DNA of 51,719 bases, from positions 1 to 51,719 of the forward strand of contig NZ_JALKFZ020000167.1 in assembly GCF_023243075.1 (NCBI RefSeq), given 5' to 3'. The DNA comes from Frankia sp. AiPa1 (GTDB lineage Bacteria; Actinomycetota; Actinomycetes; Frankiales; Frankiaceae). The first letter of the stretch is position 1, and each line of letters begins with the position of its first letter. Positions 46,853 to 51,719 of this stretch are shown piece by piece. Below the pieces are notes generated by a model. That model saw only the letters and a list, made by a program, of their open reading frames with translations. It searched no databases and was not told where the DNA came from. Both the position numbers and the translations under genes were made by a program.

Positions 46853-49279
46853 TTACCGGCCGGGGGGATCCCGGTCGTCGGCGGCCTCGCGGGGCCGGGG
46901 CGCCCGCACCACGGGCACCGGTGTCGGCCGGCCAGTGGGGGGCGGCTGGCCGCCGCCGGGGCGGGCGGAGAGCCGGGCCAGGTAGGCGTTGTAGGCGTCG
47001 AGTTCGGCGTCGACGTCTCCGGCGGCGGCGATGCGCCGCTCGCGGGCGCGGTTGCCCCGGTCGTCCGCGCGGGCCCACTGGGCGGCCAGCACCAGCAGCA
47101 CGGTGAAGGTGGGGATCTCGCCGAACGACCAGGCGATACCGCCGGCGGTGTGCTGGTCGGACAGCGGGCTCTGTCCCCACGGCCGGACCAGCCGCTCGTA
47201 CCAGTCGCCGCCCAGCAGCGAGTTCGAGCCCATGATCGTTAGCCCGAGGAAGGTGTGGAACGGCACGACGGCGATCAGCATGAGGATCCGCGCGGGATGG
47301 GGCAGCCGCCGCGGCATCGGATCGATCCCGATGATCAGTTCGAAGAACAGCAGCCCGACCACCAGGAAGTGCACGTTCATGTAGAGGTGGCCGAGGTGGT
47401 TGTGCATCAGAGTGGTCAGCAGCGACGTCAGGTACAGCACGTACAGGCCGCCGACGAAGTTGATGGTGACCACCACCGGATGCGTGAGGAACCGCACCGG
47501 CCAGGAGTGCAGCCCCGCCACCAGCCACTCCCGCGGCCCGCCGCGGTGCGGTGCGCGGGCCGGGCGCATCGCGCGCAGCGCCAGCGTCACCGGTGCGCCG
47601 AGCACCAGCGGGATCGGCGCCGCCATGTTCAGCAGCATGTGCTGGGTCATGTGCACGCTGAGCAGCACCGGCCCGTACCGGCCAAGGCCGCTGCAGGTGG
47701 CGACGAGGACGACGAACAGGCCGACGAACCAGGCCACCGTGCGCCCCACCGGCCAGCGGTCACCGCGGGCGCGCAGTCGACGCACCCCGGCCAGGTACAC
47801 CCCGGCGCCGAACACGCAGCCGGCGAGGAAGACCCAGTCGATGTGCCAGTCGAGGGCGAGCCGCGCCGCCGTGACCCGCGGCGGCATCGGGTAGCCGAGC
47901 AGCACCCGGGTCGGGTCGTCCGGGAGGTAGGCGTCATCGACCGGGGGAGCGGTGCGGGCCAGGCCCACCGCCAGCCCGAGCGTCGCGACGAGCACCGTGA
48001 GCTCCACGCTCGCCAGGCGCACGAACGTCCCGAGCGGCGAGACCGCGGACGCGTCGGAGGGGGACGGCGCGGCGGCCAGGTGGTCGATGACCCGGCGCCG
48101 CAGCAGGCCACCGAGGGCCACCGCGGCGACAAGGCCGACGGCCTTGAGCAGGACGAGCACGCCGTAGCGGGTGTTCCACAGCGGTGCGACTCCGCCGAGG
48201 CGCAGCGCAGCGCTGCCGATACCGCTCACGGCGGTCGCCGCGGCGGCGCCCGCGGCGAAGCGGCCGTACCGGCGCAGCGCGGGTCCGAACGTTGCGGCTG
48301 GTAGCCGTACCGCGCCGAGCAGGCCGAGCAGCCCGCCCACCCACAGCGAGGCGGCGATCACGTGGACCGCCAGCGCCACGATCGCCACCGCATGCTGCCC
48401 GGAGCTTGAGGCATGACCGGCGAGGACCGGGGGCAGCAGTGCCGCGCCGGCCAGGATCAGCAACGCGCCGGCGGCGGTGGTCGTCGTCACCGTCCGGCCG
48501 ACGATCGCGACGAGCAGCGCGAGCACGGCCACGACCAGCAGCGACCTGCCCTGAGAGGTCGACGTGACGAAGGAACGCAGCGCCTTGCGGTCCAGGACGT
48601 CGCCGGCCGGGCGGGCCGACACATCCGACAGGGTGAACACCAGCTCGGCCAGGGTGGCGAGCAGCCAGACCACCGCGGCATCGGCCGCGCGGCGCCCGCG
48701 GCTACGCGCTGTCGCGGTCAGCAGCCTCCGCGCCGCCGCCCGGGAGATCCCGGCACCCGCGCTCTCGGACTGGCTCGTCCCGTCTGCGCTGCTCGTCCCG
48801 TCTGTGCCGTTGGTACGGCCTGCGCCGTTCGTCCCGCCCGTGCCGTTCGTACGGCCAGTGCCGTCCCTACCGGCGGTGCCTCCTGTCGCGGCGGGGCCTC
48901 CGGGCGCGGAGCGGGCGGCCGGCAGCAGGACGGCGGCGGTCAGCAACCAGCCGAGAGTCGCCACGGCCGCGATCCGGCCGACCAGCTGGGAGACGGGCAG
49001 CGCCCAGTGCGTGCCCGTTCCCGAGGACGGCAGCCCGGGCAGTCGCAACGTTCCCGGACCCGTCCCGATCACCAGGGCAAGAACGCCGAGGCCAGCGCCC
49101 GCGGCCACCACCAGGGCCCACCTGACCGCGGGCGGGACCCGGGTGGACGGGGCCGCCGGGGAGACCGCGATGGGCGGGGCGGTGGGAGAGGTGGGGGCGG
49201 GGGAGTCCGGGGTCGGCGGGGTCGGGGACGAGTCGCCGCCGGCGGCGTGCGGGGTGCCCGGCGAGGAGGGGAGATCCAT
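46853..49279 (-). CDS. CopD-CtaG fusion: copper-resistance D domain with cytochrome c oxidase assembly domain
   Basis: An 808-residue polytopic protein. The N-terminal half is CopD-like (VLAGHASSSGQHAVAIVALA, VHVIAASLWVGGLLGLL). The C-terminal half is the caa3-type assembly factor CtaG family (LDWHIDWVFLAGCVFGAG, HMTQHMLLNMAAPIPLVLGA, HNHLGHLYMNVHFLVVGLLF, SDQHTAGGIAWSFGEIPT), with several His and Met residues suited to copper. The fusion is common in actinobacteria and is thought to move copper across the membrane and deliver it to oxidase. A Thr-Asn-Gly repeat linker lies near residues 140-170. It is two bases downstream of copC. Confidence 0.9.
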   Translation of the reverse strand: MDLPSSPGTPHAAGGDSSPTPPTPDSPAPTSPTAPPIAVSPAAPSTRVPPAVRWALVVAAGAGLGVLALVIGTGPGTLRLPGLPSSGTGTHWALPVSQLVGRIAAVATLGWLLTAAVLLPAARSAPGGPAATGGTAGRDGTGRTNGTGGTNGAGRTNGTDGTSSADGTSQSESAGAGISRAAARRLLTATARSRGRRAADAAVVWLLATLAELVFTLSDVSARPAGDVLDRKALRSFVTSTSQGRSLLVVAVLALLVAIVGRTVTTTTAAGALLILAGAALLPPVLAGHASSSGQHAVAIVALAVHVIAASLWVGGLLGLLGAVRLPAATFGPALRRYGRFAAGAAAATAVSGIGSAALRLGGVAPLWNTRYGVLVLLKAVGLVAAVALGGLLRRRVIDHLAAAPSPSDASAVSPLGTFVRLASVELTVLVATLGLAVGLARTAPPVDDAYLPDDPTRVLLGYPMPPRVTAARLALDWHIDWVFLAGCVFGAGVYLAGVRRLRARGDRWPVGRTVAWFVGLFVVLVATCSGLGRYGPVLLSVHMTQHMLLNMAAPIPLVLGAPVTLALRAMRPARAPHRGGPREWLVAGLHSWPVRFLTHPVVVTINFVGGLYVLYLTSLLTTLMHNHLGHLYMNVHFLVVGLLFFELIIGIDPMPRRLPHPARILMLIAVVPFHTFLGLTIMGSNSLLGGDWYERLVRPWGQSPLSDQHTAGGIAWSFGEIPTFTVLLVLAAQWARADDRGNRARERRIAAAGDVDAELDAYNAYLARLSARPGGGQPPPTGRPTPVPVVRAPRPREAADDRDPPGR

Positions 49280-49281
49280 GA

Positions 49282-49980
49282 TCAGTGCGCTCCCGGGCGG
49301 CGTCGTCGGACAAGGTATGCGGCACCACCGGCCAGCGTGGCGGCAAGGACCACGGCACCCGCCACGGTCCAGGCCGTGCCGTTCCCGCCCGCGCTGTCGG
49401 TCGAGGTGCCGCCGGCGGCGGAGCCGGTGGGGGAGGACGACACGGAGGCGATAGGACCTGCCCCGGTGCGAACCGGCGAGGTCGTGGCCGGCGCGGCACT
49501 GTGAGCCGTTGCCGTGGCGTCAGGTGTGGCGGAGGCGGCCGGTGCGGGGGTCAGCGCGGCGGCCTGTGCGACCGTGAAGTCGAAGGTACCGCCAACGGGA
49601 TGGCCGTCCGCCGACACCGCCTGGTAGGCGACGGTGTACCGGCCGTTACCCAGCGCCGACAACGCCTGGTGCACGGAGGTGCCCTGCACCTGTGGGTCAC
49701 CGCGAGTGTGGGCTGTCCCGTCCGGGCTGGTCACGGCGACGCGGGTGTAGCGGGACGACACCGCCTCGTTGAAGGTCAGGACGACCTCGCCGGGCGCCTG
49801 CGCCAGGATCGCCCCGGCGGCCGGGGACGTCAGCTCGAGCCGCGAATGGGCGGAGGCGGGCACGGCCAGCGCCGCCACCAGCGCCGTCAGGACGGCGGCG
49901 AGGCCCGCGACCGTGTGCCCGATCGGCCGGAACCGGCCCTGGCGGCGGCCGGCGGCCGGGAACTGCACCTGTCGTCGCAC
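49282..49980 (-). CDS. copC: CopC-type copper-binding protein with C-terminal anchor
   Basis: A 232-residue exported protein. The signal peptide ends at PASAH, exposing His45 as the likely N-terminal copper ligand; Asp125 and His127 (SADGHPVGG) complete the CopC Cu(II) site. The CopC domain is followed by an Ala/Thr/Ser-rich linker and a membrane anchor (AWTVAGAVVLAATLAGGAAYLV) with a basic tail. It probably passes copper to the CopD-CtaG protein encoded two bases downstream. The GTG start has weak ribosome-binding support; a GTG four codons later is possible. Confidence 0.9.
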   Translation of the reverse strand: MRRQVQFPAAGRRQGRFRPIGHTVAGLAAVLTALVAALAVPASAHSRLELTSPAAGAILAQAPGEVVLTFNEAVSSRYTRVAVTSPDGTAHTRGDPQVQGTSVHQALSALGNGRYTVAYQAVSADGHPVGGTFDFTVAQAAALTPAPAASATPDATATAHSAAPATTSPVRTGAGPIASVSSSPTGSAAGGTSTDSAGGNGTAWTVAGAVVLAATLAGGAAYLVRRRRPGAH

Positions 49981-50100
49981 CCCGCAGATTCTACGCCCGG
50001 TAGAAAGTCCGTTCTGGTCGTTGCTGGGCGGGACGGACGCGGTGGCAGCAGCGTGGCTGAGATCGTGAGCCTCGGCGCAGTGGTCGACGTCGCGCCGATC

Positions 50101-50979
50101 TCAGTCTGATCTGCCGACGTGCCACGCCGCGTAGTTGCGGGCGGCGCGGACCCACGGGCCGCCCGCGCCTTCCACGGCCTCCCGATAGGTCCACAGGCCG
50201 GCGACGAGCGCGGCGAACGCGGTCAGTGCGGCGCTGTCGGTCGGCCAGCCTGGCCGGGCGGCTGCCCATTCTTCGGCGTCGTGCGGGGTGTGCCCGGCGT
50301 CGATGAGTCGGATGACCAGGAAGGCCGGGTCAACCCAGCCGGCCGCGGCACCGGGAAAGCCCCAGTCGATCACGTGGACCTCGCCGCCGGCACCGACGAT
50401 GAACTGGTCGGCGTGCAGATCGGTGTGGACGAGCCGGTCGCCCTGCACGGCCTGGGGTGCGAGCGAGGCCCACTGGTCCATCTGGTCGACGTCGAAGCCG
50501 GTGACGGCATGCGGGGCGACGTCAGGGAGCCGGCGCCACCAGTCCCGGACACTCCACCGATCGTGCAGACCGCGTATCCCTGGTGCGGGTAGGGCGCTGA
50601 TCCGGTCCAGGGTCTGCCCGACAATCGCGAGGTCGGCCGAGCCGGGGGAGAGATCCGCGGGCCGGCCGGGCAGGTACTGGAAGCCGACGACGAGCCATGG
50701 GTCGCTGTCCACTTCGACGTCCTCGGCGAAGATCACTGCTGGGGCGATGCCAGGGGCGAGTGTCCCAGCCGTGATCTCGTTACGCAGCCAGCGCATGCGC
50801 CGGCTGATTCCGCGGACCGCTTTCACGAACACCGCGCCGTCACGGGTGTGGAAGACGGCAGCGAGGTCGTTGTTCTGACCGCCCGGCACCGCCGATACCG
50901 AGTCCACCGTGCCCAGGTGACGCCCGGCCGCCTGACGCACCACAGCGGGAAGCGAGCCCCAGCCGTCAACCATGGTCAT
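50101..50979 (-). CDS. Aminoglycoside-phosphotransferase-fold kinase
   Basis: A 292-residue APH/choline-kinase-fold protein. The nucleotide-site lysine is probably in GAVFVKAVRG, the catalytic loop is RLVHTDLHADQFIV, and the metal-binding Asp is in VHVIDWGFPG. At the end of the catalytic loop Gln replaces the usual Asn. The substrate is unknown and resistance should not be assumed. The start is set by GAGGATGAG just upstream and lies one base after the stop of the GRDP-like gene, so the two are co-translated. Confidence 0.82.
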   Translation of the reverse strand: MTMVDGWGSLPAVVRQAAGRHLGTVDSVSAVPGGQNNDLAAVFHTRDGAVFVKAVRGISRRMRWLRNEITAGTLAPGIAPAVIFAEDVEVDSDPWLVVGFQYLPGRPADLSPGSADLAIVGQTLDRISALPAPGIRGLHDRWSVRDWWRRLPDVAPHAVTGFDVDQMDQWASLAPQAVQGDRLVHTDLHADQFIVGAGGEVHVIDWGFPGAAAGWVDPAFLVIRLIDAGHTPHDAEEWAAARPGWPTDSAALTAFAALVAGLWTYREAVEGAGGPWVRAARNYAAWHVGRSD

Positions 50980-50980
50980 C

Positions 50981-51481
50981 TCATCCTCGCGACGGGATCC
51001 GGGTTCCCTCGTTCTCGTTGCCATCCTTGCCGGACGCGGAGCAGTTTCCCTCGTCCGCGCACTCGTCGTGTCGGCCCTCGACGGTCGGGGGCCACAGGTC
51101 AGCATCGACGATGTATCCGGCGGCGGTGATCGCGGCCAGGGTACGGGTGCGTGCAGCGGTGGCGTCGAGCGCCTTGCCGGTCGGGTCGGTGGGGACGTGG
51201 TGGATGTATCGGCCGGCGATCTGGTGGCAGAAGTCGGTGTAGTCGCGGGTGTAGAGCAGGAACGTGTGCCAGCCGATATCGACGAGGCGGCTCGGAACCA
51301 GCCGGGTGTCCGGATCTGCGGCACTGGCGGCGAGGAAGGCCAGCGTCTGGTCCATGATCCTGACCGCGAGGTCGCGGTCATCTGCAGCCTCGGGGGCGAT
51401 TCGGTCGGTCAGCCGGTCGAACAGGTCGGCTCGTATCAGGAACCGACTCGTCTTCACAGGGGCTTCTGCCAGAACGGTCAT
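50981..51481 (-). CDS. GRDP-like (glycine-rich-domain-like) protein with Cys-containing tail
   Basis: A 166-residue protein. The pattern DIGWHTFLLYTRDYTDFCHQ followed by IAGRYIHHVPTD resembles the W-H-x-F-x-L-x-T-x-x-Y-x-x-F-C core of GRDP-like proteins (PF07173-type), which lack a known biochemical function. The C-terminus is acidic and ends with HDECADEGNCSASGKDGN, a pair of cysteines in a polar tail. It is tightly coupled to the kinase-fold gene. One could imagine a modified-peptide role, but no modification enzyme other than the kinase is in view. Confidence 0.6.
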   Translation of the reverse strand: MTVLAEAPVKTSRFLIRADLFDRLTDRIAPEAADDRDLAVRIMDQTLAFLAASAADPDTRLVPSRLVDIGWHTFLLYTRDYTDFCHQIAGRYIHHVPTDPTGKALDATAARTRTLAAITAAGYIVDADLWPPTVEGRHDECADEGNCSASGKDGNENEGTRIPSRG

Positions 51482-51649
51482 GGTGTGCTCCTCACGGTGC
51501 CCATTCGTGCCCTCCAGACGCTTCGGTCCGGCACGGTGGTGGTCGGCCTGAGTCGGAGAGTAAGAGCCTCCCGCGAGCATGACCAGAAAGATTCTCGAAG
51601 TTTCTCCAAACGGTCAGCGGGATGGTCCGGCCGCGAAACTAGTGCCTTG

Positions 51650-51719
51650 TCAGGCCACGTTCGCCCGCTTGACGATGTCCCGCAGCTTCTGATCTTCGAC
51701 GTGCTGGTTCCGCCAGTCG
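51650..51719 (-). CDS. 3' end of a minus-strand gene cut by the window edge
   Basis: The last 22 codons (DWRNQHVEDQKLRDIVKRAN, then VA) and a TGA are visible. The charged helical ending does not identify a family. It lies about 170 bases upstream of the GRDP-like gene. Confidence 0.45.
   Translation of the reverse strand, partial: DWRNQHVEDQKLRDIVKRANVA

Noticed and set aside
50101..50979. Calling the APH-fold protein an aminoglycoside resistance enzyme
   Set aside because: The fold is shared with many small-molecule and protein kinases, and nothing in the context points to resistance.

Overview
The window is high-GC actinomycete DNA, most likely from a Frankia-type organism. The evidence is the frequent GTG starts, a conservon (histidine kinase/roadblock/DUF742/GTPase) operon, a whiE-like spore-pigment type II polyketide cluster, a GlnX/GlnH/PknG module, and many low-complexity tandem repeats inside and outside genes. 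The genus is an inference. I see no rRNA, tRNA, CRISPR array, transposase or prophage gene.

Layout. 1-4172: the 3' end of a conservon operon, comprising the low-complexity tail of a sensor kinase (with a striking poly-G/poly-C tract), a roadblock protein, a DUF742 protein, a small GTPase and a TrmB/LuxR-like regulator. 4400-11505: an aromatic polyketide cluster (TcmI-type cyclase, ACP, aromatase, cupin, KS-alpha, KS-beta, ketoreductase, two ABM-type monooxygenases), closed by a perfect 20-bp inverted repeat. Two copies of the palindrome CTGGCA-GAT-N3-TGCCAG lie in its upstream and internal gaps. 11706-16643: a membrane protein and an enoyl-CoA hydratase-like protein with three separate repeat blocks, then a repeat- and G-rich stretch of about 1.5 kb without a convincing gene. 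Two related hairpin elements with compensatory stem changes lie at 13224-13283 and 15753-15810.

16644-26092: phosphofructokinase; metY-metX on the minus strand, preceded by a short Met-containing leader ORF whose stop overlaps the metY start; proline dehydrogenase and P5C dehydrogenase; a small Cys-rich protein; a DUF5134 membrane protein; and a CoA-transferase. 26105-31552: a six-helix membrane protein, bacterioferritin behind an IdeR/DtxR-like box, Fe/Mn superoxide dismutase, an alpha/beta-hydrolase-like protein and an HD-domain phosphohydrolase. 31672-37243: glnX-glnH facing pknG, the amino-acid-sensing module known from mycobacteria.

37920-43809: a GlsB/YeaQ membrane protein, a dimethylargininase flanked by 8-bp tandem repeats, a PLP aminotransferase divergent from an MftR-like TetR regulator, an unknown protein and undecaprenyl-diphosphatase. 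43954-49980: a CtpE-like P-type ATPase facing a copper pair (CopC, then a CopD-CtaG fusion). 50101-51719: a kinase-fold protein coupled to a GRDP-like protein with a Cys-containing tail, and the 3' end of another minus-strand gene.

Most of the window is ordinary chromosomal material. The best candidates for something undescribed are the paired covarying hairpins, the shared operator in the polyketide cluster, and the Met leader ORF before metY. All positional statements were read by eye; no similarity search or folding was run.
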